Source of the DNA: Nereocystis luetkeana
Lineage: Eukaryota; Sar; Phaeophyceae; Laminariales; Laminariaceae
Reading direction: 5' to 3'
Length of the DNA: 64,000 nt
NCBI GenBank assembly: GCA_031213475.1
Contig: JARUPZ010000016.1
Location: forward strand, 7,580,270 to 7,644,269
Shown in pieces: positions 35,501 through 46,333 of the stretch. The stretch's first letter is position 1. Each line of letters starts with the position of its first letter. The translations under genes were made by a program, and so were the position numbers. A model generated the notes under the pieces. The model was not told the DNA's origin. It ran no database searches and saw only the letters and a list, made by a program, of their open reading frames with translations.

Positions 35501-38500
35501 GAGGCCGGCGGCTTGGCTTGACCGAGTCCTCACCGCGGTTTTCTTGGCGCCCACGGCCGCCGCGCACATGCAGATCGCCAAGCGAAGGTGGGCATCGAGG
35601 AGGGAGGGGGTAGAAACACAGCTACCTATTTATGTAAAAAAAAGCAAGTATCCGAGCGAGTATCTCCAACCAGCCCAAACGAGCGTACCAGTATAGTTAG
35701 TCCTATCAGATAGTTACGTATGGATGCATTTTGTTTTTCGGATTTTTCGGCGGAATTTATCTATGCTGTCGCTGGCTTAAAACAACGTTTTAAAATTCGT
35801 TTTTTTTATGACGCGTGCTTCGAAACTGCATTGCGTGTTAGTATACCACTCTGACCGAAAATATAAGTCACCGTTTCAACTATATTATGAAATGTAAAAC
35901 CAGTATTGTATTCACAACCATCGTAGTACTATTCACCACACTGCCCGATGCTATAAGGGACCGTTTTGGGTAGTCTATGAGTAATGCCCGAACGGGTCCG
36001 TCTATTTTAAGACAGATTGGTGCTACTAGTACGGGGGACCATAGTAAATAGGACCTACGGCACACCCAAAAACCTACCTATTTACCTGCTTTTACTAACG
36101 ATATTTGGTCCTATTTACTATGGTCCCCCCGTCATAGGGCGTATTTTTTTTGCTGTGCGATGGGCTCTGTGGTGTGTTGGTGTGCTGTATGAGCTGTGTT
36201 TGGCGTATTCCGCTCGTGCGCGACGTGGCACCCGACGTTTATTTGGTGGGTAGTAATGGTGAGGTGGGAGAGTAGTTGGTGGTTGTGGTGGTGGTGGGTG
36301 TGGTTTTGGTTGCTGTGGTATGTGGTGGTGGTGGTGGTGGTGGTGGGAATGGGTAGTATTGGAAATGGTGATGGTCGTGGGGGTGATGGTGGGGGTGGTG
36401 GTGGTGGTGGTGGCGGCGGTGGTGGCGGTGGTGGTGGTGGTGGTGGTGGTGGTGGTAGTATGGGAGTAGTGGTGGTAGTGGTGGTGACAATACTCCTGGT
36501 TTTGTGACGATGCTTCTGGTTGTCCATGATGGCGACGCTATCTCCCCATGCCGACCGCCCAACCCCATGTGTCGCCGATGTATTTGCGCACCCCCCTCGG
36601 CAGCGTGAAGGAAATGCTGGGGGCGATCCTGAAAGTGCAGCCGGACGCAAACGATGACCTGGAAGCTGCACAGGCCGCCTTGTGCGCCCTGTTCCGACGG
36701 GAGAACTTGCCCGCTCAGAGGGTGCGTTTTTTCCATCCTGAAACCGCCCCCGCGTTGTGTTTTTACCATGCACCACGTCGGGGCGTTTTTTCGTCGATAT
36801 TTGTGAATTTTTGTAGACGAAAAAATCTGAAGTTTTGTCGACGCTGTTGCTCAAGTTTTTGTCGACGATATTTACTCAAAAGTGCGGTCGACGAATTTGG
36901 TGAGGTTTTGTCTACGATATTTTTTATCGAGTTTTGTCGACGGTATCGTTTTGTCGATATGGCTATTATCGATCAGTATCGTGACGCCGGGTTAGTATCG
37001 TTTCACGGGTGTCGCTGTACGAAGTACTGTCACGTTAGTACTCCTCCGTCGGTACTGTTCTGTCGGTACCGCTTACGTCTGCGTCTCTTCGTTGTTACCC
37101 TTCCGTCGGTGTCTTAACGTGTTGTTCTTTGCATGTGAACCGTTACGCCTCGGCATCGTCGTCGTTACGTCGCGATTTATCACCATATTACGCTGATATC
37201 TTGACATCGGTGCCGCTCTACAGCATGACCCCTGGTTTGTGTAGTAATAATTAGTCCAAACGGTCCTCACGACCATTTTTAGCAAAACACGTAGCGTGCC
37301 AAATTTGCAAGTTTTGAGTTTTTTTTTTTTTTAATGTCTCGAAGTAGCAGGCCCAAACAGCAAAAACGACAAAATAAAAAAAGCCATAAACTTGCCAACG
37401 AAGGACTACGGAAATGATCCAAGATGAAGTTTGGCTACAAAACGTGCTATTGTGGCAAAGTCCAAATTTCTCTAAAATTGCCAATTTGGCCTAAAAGTTG
37501 CTAAATACGTCTCGTTAGAAACAGAGTGCGATGCTGAACATATCCTGCGATGCTGACCATGTCCTGCGCTGCACTTCCTGTTACTGCTGTGCCACTAACC
37601 GGCTGTAGGTTTCCTGCGCGGCTTTGATGGGGCACACGAGCGGGGCCTGGGGAGGCCTGTATCACCCTCGGGGAGGCTTCCGGTGAGAAATTGTTGGCCC
37701 AAGCCACCGCGGAACGGCGGGCGGGATAAGGGGGGGAGGGGGGGGGGGGGGGGGCTCATTTATTGCTTGCCTTTGTCATTTGACCATTGACCACGCATCC
37801 CTTTCGAGACGGGGGGAAAATGTGTGTGTGTGTGGGGGGGGGGGGGGGGGTGTGCTCATGATCATGCATGGCCGTGGTCGTACGACCATAGACGCTCGCA
37901 TCCCTACGATGTCGGGACGGAGCACGTGGGGGTTTCACCGACCAGGCAGACATTTGCTTGCATCAAGCGAGCGCCGTGAGGTGTTTGGCGAGTCGCATGA
38001 AGGGTGAGCTGCAGCCTGCGGCGGATCGCTTGTGAGTCGGACTTGCAAATCGACGACAGTGGGGGGGGGGCTGGGGCTGAACCCTCTAGAGGGCTCTACA
38101 GGGTTCTCCCGAGGAATTTTAGGCGAAACAGATAGTCGATTCCCACTTGATGATCTAATTTTTTCAGGGCAGATATACCTATTCCTGATCTGTATGATCT
38201 AGCTCATGTTGGCGGGTGGAAACCGTAATATCTGCATATCTACAGTAGCACATGTTTCCTGGGTTGGATCTGCGTTACCATACACAGATCACGCTACAAC
38301 AGGTCATGTCGGCAGGTTAGGATTTAGATGATGTACAGCACAGTAGATCGTGGTCCGTCCGACGTGTGAAAGATAGTACAGCTGTCGCTAGGAACTCGCT
38401 CAGCAGGATGTTTGTATATGTCGTCAACTTGTGTGCGTTGGTGGATCCCGGTCGGTCTGTCTGTCGGTCGGTCGGTTAGGATTTTTGTATATGTCGTCAA

Positions 38501-40554
38501 CTTGTGTGCGTTGGTGGATCCCGGTCGGTCTGTCTGTCGGTCGGTCAGTCAGTCGGTCGGTCGGTCAGTCGGTCGGTCAGTCGGTCGCTTCAGCCATCTC
38601 GGAAGAGGTCCCTTTTTTTTTGCGCCGAGTAAGTTAGAAACTCGCATTTTTAACCCTCCATACATCGGACAGATGGGCAGTTTATAGATAGGTCATCTAC
38701 AGATAGATCATCCAGATCCTAACCTACCTTTATGAGATGTTGTGCAGGATGTGTACAGTACAGATCCAACCCAGCGAACCTGTCCTGCGTAGATCATTCA
38801 GGTTACACGGCTCCCACGCGACAACATGAGCTAGATCCTACAGGTCAATAAATCTATATCTTCTCCTAAAAGATCTACATATCATGAAGTGGGAATGATC
38901 TATAGACGATCTGTCCGATGGTGTGGAGCCCTCTTAAGGGGGTCGCCAAAACTCTACGTAGTAGCCGTCCCAGCCACTTTTTTACCGAAGGCCGACTTGT
39001 GTGCGATTGCTGTGGCACGAGGTTGTCGCTCGTACCTATGGTGTTTGTGTTTTTCAGGCGAGGTGTTACGCGCATATGCCGGTTTCCTTTTTACGGGAAC
39101 GAAGATAAATCGAGCGCTGTGAGCGGTGATGGAAGCGTCGCCGACGGTCCCGGCTGGTTGGTTGCTTTGTGTTTTTTGTGGGTATTATTTTGTATTGCGG
39201 ACAGGCGAGGGTGGAGTACGACAGCTGGCTGTCGCTTTTGTTTCCCCGGACACCGAGTGGGGTTTCGAGCGGGGAGGGGGGGGAGGGACGGGGGGTAGCG
39301 TCGTACTCACGAGGCTCGACTAGGACTTCCCCCTGCGGTATGTAGTAGCTACTGTCCTGAATCCAGACAGACAGACCGCCGCCGAGGAACCGAACCGACC
39401 GCCGCCACCGCCAACGCTACGGCCGACCCTCTCCCTGTCCCTCACACTTTTCCTCCCTCCCTCTCTCTCTCCCTCTCCCTCTCCCTCTCCCTCTCCCTCT
39501 CCCTCTCCCTCTCCCTCTCCCTATCCCTATCCCCCCCCCCCTCTCCCTCCTGCTCCCCCCCTCTCCGTCTCCCTATTTCAGAAAGCTGGCGGAGGGGCTC
39601 GTGGACTCCATCCATGCTTCCGGAGGCCGTGTGCTCACCCGCACACGGACGATCTCCGTGCTCGTGCGAGACGGGCGAGCCGCGGGCGTTTGTGTCGGCC
39701 GAGAACCCTCGGGCTCGGGCTCGAGCTCGGGCTCAGGCCCGAAGGGCCAGACCGTCGAGGTCCTGATGGCCACCGGTGGCGGCTCCGTCATCTCGTCGAT
39801 CGGTGTCATCGACTCCTTCCGGCACCTGATTCCTGCTAATGGCGCGGCTGTGGTGGCAGTGGCGGCGGCGGCGGCAGTGGGTGCCGACAAAGCTCCTGGG
39901 GGGGCCGCGAGCGGCGGGAGGAAGGGGGAGGAAGGGGGCGGTGGTGGTGGTGGTGGTGGTGGTGGTGGTGGTGATCAGCCGGAAGGGTTTAGGGACCTGC
40001 GGGCGGCGCGGCCGAGGGTGCACCTCTGCGTCGGGCTGCAGGGGAACTGGTTGGAGGACTTGGAGGGGACCTGCGCCTACTTCCATCACGTGAGTTGAGG
40101 GAAGCAGGGAACCGGGGCGGGGCGTTGTCGGATACTCCCTTGTGACGTTGACAGGTACGTGCGAAAAATTGGGCATGACCAGGGGAAGGGGGCCTAGGAG
40201 GTGCACGCACGTAGTACGGATGTTTGGCCTTTTTTTTAACCTCGTACATACAGCAGAAGAAAGTATGAGGTGGAGGGGGGGAAGGAAGGCACGGTGGTGA
40301 TGCGTCCACCCCTACCGGCAACGAAAGTTTAACGACCAACAGTTTCAACAGCAACGTCAACGTCAACATCAACAGCAACAGCACACGACAACAGCAATCA
40401 TAGTCGTTTTATGATCGTTGAATAGCAACTATTCACGTTTAGCAGTAACACCGACAATACCCACAACAGCTGTTCTGCACGTCGAACCACAACAACAACG
40501 GCAACAACAACAACAACGACAACAACGGCAACAACGACAACAACAACAACAACG

Positions 40555-40624
<70 letters not shown>

Positions 40625-43600
40625 CTAAAACTTGTGCACGTTGGATGACAGGTTCGGAACTCGATGGTCGACGGCGGGGGGGGCAGCGATCGTCACGACT
40701 CCGCGGGGGAGCGCGACTGGTACCGGATAAGCTTCGGGGAGTCGAAGGACCCCGATGGCTGGCACAAGGGAACGACGACGTGCGTCGTCACGGCCGAGAT
40801 GGGGGACGGTGAGCGCGAGACACGAACATTGTCCCCTTTTTTGAGCCAGGTTTCATTACCAAAAACAGGTAGATGGCGAAAGCGTACGCGCGGTCTCACG
40901 AAGCCTCTCTTGCTTTTTCGTCTGCCTGCAGTGTGGTCCCGATGCTGTTCCAGACGGTACAGCTGCAGCTAAAAATTCGCGCAGCAGAAATGCGATTGTA
41001 TCTTGTCATCAACCTGTGTGTGTTCGTGGATTGTGCGTATCAGGACTTGATCGTAGGTGTTGGTCGTAAGGTTTCTCGGCGGTCGTAGCACCTATTAATA
41101 CAAGCAAGTAGAATCCGGCTTCAGCCAACTCCAAAGAGGCTTCCTAGTTTTTTTCTTCCTGCACCGATCAAAAGCTAGACGCTCGCATTTCGCTCGGACG
41201 AAACGCGCCATTTTTTCAGCCAGCAGCGCCGGGCTATCCCTTCCGGGACTGCAGTCCCGTTTTGGGGATAAACTATGAACACTTGGAGTTTGTGTGGTTT
41301 GCCGCCGAAGCTATTGCGGGGGACCATAGTAAATAGGACCAAATATTGTTAGTAAAAATAGCCAAATATATAGGTTTTTGTGTATACCGAAGGTCCCATT
41401 TAATATGGTCCCCCGTAGTATTAATACATGGGGTTTGAGCGGTTTTTCCCCAAAAGTGTTATTAGTCGGAGTTTGAGTGGTCTATCCCCGAAACTATTTA
41501 GTATTTGAAGTTTGAGTGGTTTGTCCCCAAAACGGGAGTTCAATTCTAAAAGGTGTTTGGCCCCTGTAGAGCTGCACGCGAGACTGACTGCTTGGAATCG
41601 GTGTTGGGTTGTTCCTTCCCCTTTAGTATGTATACAGCCGCGCCGGGTGATGTGTGCGATGCTGATGCCAATACGTCTTTTTTTTTTCTCGGCTTCAGCC
41701 CCTATTGGCTACATAATAGCTGTGAGCACAGCAGAGAAACAAACAACTTGGACGGGGTAGGGGTATGTGGGAGGGGAGGAAAAAATGGTTAGTTTAGGGA
41801 ATCGCGCGGTGGATTTTTAATTACAGTAGGTTGAGGGATCCTGGAGGATATCATGGATATACTTCGAAGTACGTGGCATCGTTAGGGTTCGTCGGGAGGG
41901 GAGGAGGACCGCGATTGCCTCGTCGTGTATACTGGTCCCCGAGTTTGTTGGAACCGCCCTCTGCTTCTTGAGCCGACTAACACGATCGATCCTCTCCACC
42001 AGGTACCAGGTATGTCCGTTGCCGTAAGATTTTGCGGTGCAAGATGTACCGACCGGTCCGAAGAAAACTAGATCAAGCGCGCGTGCACTATGGCCATATC
42101 TCCTTATCTCTCCCCCCCCCCCCCTCCCCCTATTCCCTTGCCCCGTCCTTCCTTGTTGTTATGTCTTCCGGTGGTGTGGGTATTTTGCGAGAGCAGATAT
42201 GACCAAGATGGTGATCGACGGAGCGGGCACGACCGGTTCGCCGATCGGCCCCCTCCACTACACCGTCCAGTCGGGCCGATCGTCGAGGGACCGCACGCGA
42301 GAGAGGCTGTTGCACCGCTTGCACCAAGAGTTCCCGCTCACCGAGGTGCGCGATAAGACGGGGGTGCGGTATTTGTTTGCTTGTTGACTTTTAGTCGACG
42401 TACGAGATGGTGAGGCGTTCTACGATAGAGGTTCACCGTAAATGTTCTGAGGCTCTTCATTTGAGCTCCAAACCTCACCCGGAAACTGACATCAGCTAAA
42501 TCCAACTGCATCCCGCATAATAATCCCATGGTCCGAGTATACATGAGCGTCGTGTTTCGAAACAAGATTGCCATTCCGACGATTTTGGGTTAAGGAGCCC
42601 CGTCCCTCGGAAATGTGCTGCCTCTATCGTAAGACGCGTCTGGTAGTGTAACCGTCTGGGGGTACGTAGAGATTGTAGGCATGTATTTCCAGCTTTGGGG
42701 TGCGGTTTGTTTGTTGCGTATATAGATTTCCTCCGCGTACGAGATGGTGTGTCAACGGGAGGGTACGTGGGGGACTATAACTCTATATAGGCGTGTTTGT
42801 CCCTGATACATTACATGCTCCGGAGGCGCCTACTCTATATTTTCATGCGCTACTTGTGATACAAGAGAACATACGTTCGATAAGCTACTACCTGTGGCGT
42901 TCTACCGCCTCGTGTGCCTGCATAAGAAGCTGTCGCGGGTTGCCCCACCATATCAGAGGAGCAACGAACATTGCTATTTCGTTTGGGGTTTTTCTTACCT
43001 TCGTATGAACCCGACGTCAAATGAACCAGCACGTCTGTGTGCCGGTTTGAAGCCTCGTGTGCCTTTTTTGTTATTCCTTCGTTTTTTGCTTCAAGGGCGC
43101 GGTTGAGCCGTCGTTGCCGTGCACCTTGTTTTCAGTTCGTGTATGTTCAATGGTTTGTGCTCTGCACGTTTTGTTTTGCAAAAAAAATCGTGTTTTCGGA
43201 AAGAGGGCTTCCGTCGCCGCGCACCTCGTTTTTTGTTCATTTTTCTTGGGTTCTCGGAGTTTTAGTTGGTGGTGCCCGAGGGGAAGCCGTCCTGTGTAGT
43301 TGGGTTGGATACTGGGGTGAAGACGAACCGTTCTGCTTTGTGCTGTGTGTGCTTTTATTGCGTCAGAGATTCTGTAACATAGTAGGAGCATCGGCCCTTG
43401 GGCCCTCACGGACCTATTTTTTTTAGAGTCCAAAATACTCGCAGCGAACAACAATATTACGATCGACGAGTTTTTGTATGAACCCAAAACAGGGTCAGTC
43501 TGATCGGGAATATAAGGCACCTTTGTACATGTTTCGGCCATCGAAACAATACATCATATTTTCGACCAGAATGGTAGGTCAGCCAAATCAATCTCTTATA

Positions 43601-46155
43601 CCCGCAACGAAAAATACAACTAAACTGAACAGCGGTGGAGGGGGTCTACACAGCTCCGAAGTTGTCTGTGCGTCTTTCTCGGAAGAGGGCGACCACAGCC
43701 CTCCAGCGGTGGATAGCCAAACCGGAGCAACAGCTGCTGCACGAAGGCAAAGGTGTATGCGATCGCCGGGGCTTTCCCGTGTGTCACAGACTGCAATCGA
43801 GGGCATGAAGACCACAGGGAGAAGCTTGGGGGGGGCTGCCTTGAGCTGTCAGCTGACGGGTTGCTGACATGCCCCTCGTACGTGTTCTGTCGTATGCTGT
43901 CAGCTTCTCGGGCTAATCGTTGTAGGGTACGTTGCCTGCTGCCATCTGTCGCTAAAAGCTGCTCAGCTTGGGCTGGTCGTTGTGCGTTCATCTCCTCCTG
44001 TCAGCTTCTGGCACCAAAAGCTAGCTTAACCGCACCTCAAAGCTGGTCGTGCCTAAAAGCTAGCCCAGTCGTACCAACCTCCTGGCGCAAAATATTACTT
44101 GCATATATTTACCAAGGGATATATTCCCATCCCATTTACTATATTCGCCCTTCTTCTCTCTCCTTCCTAGCCGTAACTCAGATCCGGGGTCACAAAGAAG
44201 GCTCTTCTCCCTTCTCCGCACTACCTGGTACGTTTCTTGCCTTGGAAGGCATTTTTATCGCGAGAAGACTCTCGGCCCTTTTTCCCCTCGTCGACTCGCA
44301 TCGATATGCATGCAGCCCCCCGAATGAGACACTGCACGGGTCCTAGTACGGGGGGCCATAGTAAATAGGACCGAATATTTTTGGTAAAAATAGGGAAATA
44401 TACAGGTTTTTGTGTGTCCCGTAGGTCCTATTAACTATGGTCCACCCGTAATACTTGCCTGATTGATGCGCGTGCAAACCCTATGTTATATGAGCACTCC
44501 GCGGTGCCTCATCCGCCTCGTGTTTTTTTCGATGCCTCTATGGGCCTCATGACGCTACCCCCCCCCCCTCCCCCCCCTCCCCTTCAACACCCTTCCTTAA
44601 CCGCCTGAAGGGTCGCGACGAGTTTGTGATGCTCGCTGAGGAGCCCCGAGTCGGACTCTCCGATGGCCCGGAGCGGTACCTGGCGACGGGCGTACGTGCT
44701 CCGACGAAAATTCCGGGATTTTTCCTGGCGGGGGAGGACTTGACCATTAGCGGGATGGAGGGGGCTGTAATGGGAGGGTGAGTGGCACGGAACTTTGAGA
44801 GGAAGTTGTGCATGGAGTTGTGGCAGACAGCGGCGGTGACGGGAGCGGGAGGGGGGGGCGAGGGCAAGGGCGAAGGGGGTGGGGGTGGGGGTGTAGTCGA
44901 TATCATGCATGGCCGTAGTCGTATGATCATAGACCCTCGCATCCCTACAATGCCGGGATGGAGCACGTCGGGTTTTCGCTTACCAGGCAGACATTGCTTG
45001 CACCAAGCGCGAAGCGCCGTGAGGTGTTAGCCGAGTCACATGAAGGGTGAGCGGCATCCTACTGAGAACCGCTTGGGAGGCGGATTTTCTTGCGTATGGA
45101 TGACAGCTTCAATGAGTTAATTTATTTTCCGGTGTGGCTACTTCCAGAGACAGCAATAGAGGTACTATGTAACCGCCTCGTGGGTGCCTTACCAAATACA
45201 CTACTGGTACGCGATACGATCATCCCCCTGGTGCGGGGTAAAGGTTCTCCACCCCGCACGAATGACCTGACTCGATTGCCAGCTGTGACCGACCGCCAAC
45301 AAAGAAAAGAAACCTATACCCACATGGTCTATCTTTGGTATTGAGCGACATGTTTTACAGTGTCGTTGCCAACCGATGCCAACCCAACCTCTACACAATG
45401 TACTTCGAAGTACAGGGTTAGGACGGGGGTCGTTTTTGCGCGTTCGGCTGTTGTAGTTGCTGAAGAGCGGAGAGAGCGTTTGTGCGATGCTCCCGTCCGG
45501 TTGTTGGGGCATGCCTCGTGATGCGCGCGAATGCGTGCTCGGTGAATCGAGCTACGCGTATCGTTGAGGAGAGAGCAAGCTCGTACGTGGGTGCCTCCTT
45601 TCTCCTCCCTCGTCTTCCCTCTCATCCCCTCCAGAACTGCGGTCACCTCTTGGGAGGGCGGACTGCTTGGAATCAGGGTCGGGATCATTTTTGCTGCAGT
45701 GAAGAGGGTTTTATGCTATGACAAACATACGCTCCGCCGACTTGCTCTGTTGGCCACTCTCCTTCCTTCTTCTCTGCTGCTACTACTGCTGCTACAGGGG
45801 CGGCGATGGCCTCGCGAAAGACTCCCTTGCTTTGGGATTTCGCCGTCGAATCGTAGCCGGAGGGAGCGAGGGTGTTCGACATGTTTTGTGTCTTGCATTG
45901 CTCGCGAAGTCACCACTCAGAACTGTCAACACGCACGCCCATGGATCGATGTTGGAAGGCTTACCGTTTTCTCGCTCGCTCCTGCCTTGTGGCCGCCCTT
46001 GCTCCGCAAAAACTGTCGCACCGCCCCGCAATGTTTTTCTTTCTCGCAGGTGGATAGCGGCGCACGCGGCCCTCGGCTACACGCCCGCGGACATGTTCCT
46101 CCGGCAGAGGAGCTTGGCGTCTGATATCCCGAACCTTGACAAGCTGCAAGGATAG
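29515..46155 (+). CDS. FAD-dependent oxidoreductase, retinol saturase / CrtI-CrtISO-like
   Basis: Twelve exons with consistent phases: 29515-29637, 30915-31032, 32280-32486, 34829-34965, 35412-35587, 36604-36721, 37609-37682, 39582-40089, 40652-40808, 42197-42345, 44611-44777, 46050-46155; 679 aa. The family (RetSat, CrtISO, phytoene desaturase) saturates or isomerises polyene chains using FAD. An N-terminal hydrophobic anchor (about residues 10-26) suggests membrane attachment. The Rossmann motif YDDVVVGSDLGG (residues 70-81) continues into CGRRVLVLEQ, whose Glu would bind the ribose; WEFETGVQCLGG follows. GLYHPRGG (about 310-316) matches the YYPxGG block. GGRVLTRT, the SFGESKDP block, and the C-terminal PGFFLAGEDL..GMEGAVMGG that closes over FAD are also present. 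Odd: the second Gly of GxGxxG is Asp (residue 78). Exon 8 carries a poly-Gly stretch and exon 11 looks shortened against typical family members. The exact substrate cannot be told. Confidence 0.88.
29768..29967. repeat. Tandem pair of ~98-bp hairpin units
   Basis: Each unit opens with 'tagggtat.tactctg.gggtacc' and closes with 'gggtaccccag.gtatgtgccct'. The two arms of a unit are inverted repeats, and the two units lie head to tail. Within intron 1 of the FAD oxidoreductase gene. Confidence 0.75.
29969..30247. repeat. Dispersed repeat, family 3
   Basis: Starts 'cctttcacatctcggacag', has 'cagatccaacccacagg', 'cacgcggcaacatgagctg' and ends 'ttgccccggagtgtgctcct'. Intron 1 of the FAD oxidoreductase gene. 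Confidence 0.7.
30392..30416. repeat. Long G run
   Basis: A run of about 25 consecutive G, with a C run at 30579-30602 not far downstream. The two could pair or form G-quadruplexes. Intron 1 of the FAD oxidoreductase gene. Confidence 0.85.
30683..30897. repeat. TTG/GTT trinucleotide microsatellite
   Basis: An interrupted (ttg)n array of over 200 nt directly upstream of the exon 2 acceptor at 30914. It supplies a T-rich tract before the splice site. Confidence 0.9.
31366..31461. repeat. Foldback element, family 1
   Basis: 'aaccctttcagaaccgcagt' and 'actgcggttctaaaggggtt' form the arms; the interior is diverged ('ctgcaaggaatctggagtgg'). Intron 2 of the FAD oxidoreductase gene. Confidence 0.8.
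33186..33296. repeat. Inverted-repeat element, family 2
   Basis: Ends 'attacgggggaccatacgta' and 'actgtggtcccccgtaat', interior 'actaacaatatttggtccta'. It abuts a family 3 copy on its right. Confidence 0.85.
33297..33760. repeat. Two partial family 3 copies
   Basis: The blocks 'catgagctagatcat', 'cacatcgggaatggaattgc' and 'tgtcggaggtgtgcttatca' occur twice, at about 33433-33545 and 33632-33746. They are separated by a family 4 fragment ('actacggccatgcatgagat') and a C run at 33604-33622. This is a nested or tandem repeat cluster. Confidence 0.6.
34069..34176. repeat. Inverted-repeat element, family 2
   Basis: Ends 'actacgggggaccatagtaa' and 'atatggtcccccgtaatag' with the usual interior. Intron 3 of the FAD oxidoreductase gene. 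Confidence 0.85.
34690..34765 (-). repeat. Dispersed repeat, family 4 fragment
   Basis: 'ggcattgtaggggtgcaagg' and 'cgactacggccatgcgtgac' match the reverse complement of family 4. It lies just upstream of the exon 4 acceptor. Confidence 0.6.
36029..36135. repeat. Inverted-repeat element, family 2
   Basis: Ends 'gtacgggggaccatagtaaa' and 'tactatggtccccccgtca', interior 'ctaacgatatttggtcct'. Intron 5 of the FAD oxidoreductase gene. Confidence 0.8.
36255..36488. repeat. GGT/GTG trinucleotide microsatellite
   Basis: A (ggt)n array with ggc and gga variants, over 230 nt. It produces spurious poly-Gly and poly-Pro/His frames on the two strands. Confidence 0.9.
36785..36965. repeat. Degenerate array of TTTTGTCGACG
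   Basis: About eight copies of ttttgtcgacg or one-base variants are spaced 20-35 nt apart. They lie directly after exon 6 of the FAD oxidoreductase gene. The copies share only the core; spacers vary. Confidence 0.65.
37735..38035 (+). repeat. Dispersed repeat, family 4 (with two G runs)
   Basis: Starts with G runs and 'catttgaccattgaccacgc' plus 'atccctttcgagacgggg', then 'catgcatggccgtggtcg', 'acggagcacgtgggggttt' and 'gagctgcagcctgcggcgga'. The order matches the copy at 2608-2945. Confidence 0.75.
38135..38372 (-). repeat. Dispersed repeat, family 3, reverse orientation
   Basis: Contains 'atgatctagctcatgttgg', 'ggaaaccgtaatatctgc' and 'catgtttcctgggttggatc', the reverse complement of family 3 blocks. 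Confidence 0.65.
38411..38590. repeat. Tandem duplication plus GGTC array
   Basis: A ~70-bp unit (ttgtatatgtcgtcaacttg, then 'gtgcgttggtggatcccgg') is present twice, at about 38412 and 38484. Each copy is followed by (ggtc)n/(gtca)n tracts, the second much longer. Confidence 0.8.
38651..38936. repeat. Dispersed repeat, family 3
   Basis: Starts 'taaccctccatacatcggac', has 'cagatccaacccagcgaacc', 'ggctcccacgcgacaacatg' and ends 'gatctgtccgatggtgtgga'. It shows the terminal inverted repeat (atcggacag against ctgtccgat) clearly. Confidence 0.75.
39430..39560. repeat. CTCCCT pyrimidine microsatellite
   Basis: A long (ccctct)n tract directly upstream of the exon 8 acceptor (cag at 39579-39581). 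It serves as an extended pyrimidine tract. Confidence 0.9.
40478..40626. repeat. AAC/CAA trinucleotide microsatellite
   Basis: A (caa)n array of ~150 nt, a few bases upstream of the exon 9 acceptor at 40651. Its open frame (poly-Gln) is not coding. Confidence 0.9.
41313..41420. repeat. Inverted-repeat element, family 2
   Basis: Ends 'attgcgggggaccatagtaa' and 'taatatggtcccccgtagta', interior 'aaatattgttagtaaaaata'. Flanked on both sides by single arms of family 1 ('gactgcagtcccgttttggg' at about 41247). Confidence 0.8.
44345..44453. repeat. Inverted-repeat element, family 2
   Basis: Ends 'agtacggggggccatagtaa' and 'ctatggtccacccgtaat'. Intron 10 of the FAD oxidoreductase gene. Confidence 0.8.
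44850..45395 (+). repeat. Dispersed repeat, family 4, long copy (~540 bp)
   Basis: After a G-rich run it reads 'catgcatggccgtagtcg', 'gccgggatggagcacgtcgg', 'caccaagcgcgaagcgccg' and 'gatgacagcttcaatgag'. It continues through 'ccggtgtggctacttcc', 'actatgtaaccgcctcgtgg', 'ggtaaaggttctccacc' and 'gttttacagtgtcgttgcca'. The whole order is repeated at 58360-58900, which defines the longest shared unit. No frame of useful length crosses it. Confidence 0.85.
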
Positions 46156-46333
46156 AGGGGGTAGGGGGAGGGGAAGGGGGAGGAAGGGGAGCGGGGGGGA
46201 GCGGGAGCGGGGCCTCGTTGCATACCCGCCTGCTTTCTCCCCCCCCCGCCCCCCCGCTTGTGTCTCGTTGGCTGGTTTAGCTTTAGGAGCTGGTTGGGAG
46301 TTGGTTGGGAGTGCAGTTCGCACGCGTTTTTGC

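Noticed and set aside
36132-36854. 240-codon minus-strand frame with poly-Pro and poly-His
   Set aside because: It is a mirror of the GGT microsatellite and of exon 6 on the plus strand.
39839-40206. CRISPR-like or coding Gly repeats
   Set aside because: They are GGT runs within exon 8 of the oxidoreductase. No spaced direct repeats typical of CRISPR occur anywhere in the window.
40418-40648. Poly-Gln frame
   Set aside because: It is the CAA microsatellite in an intron and ends just before the true exon 9.
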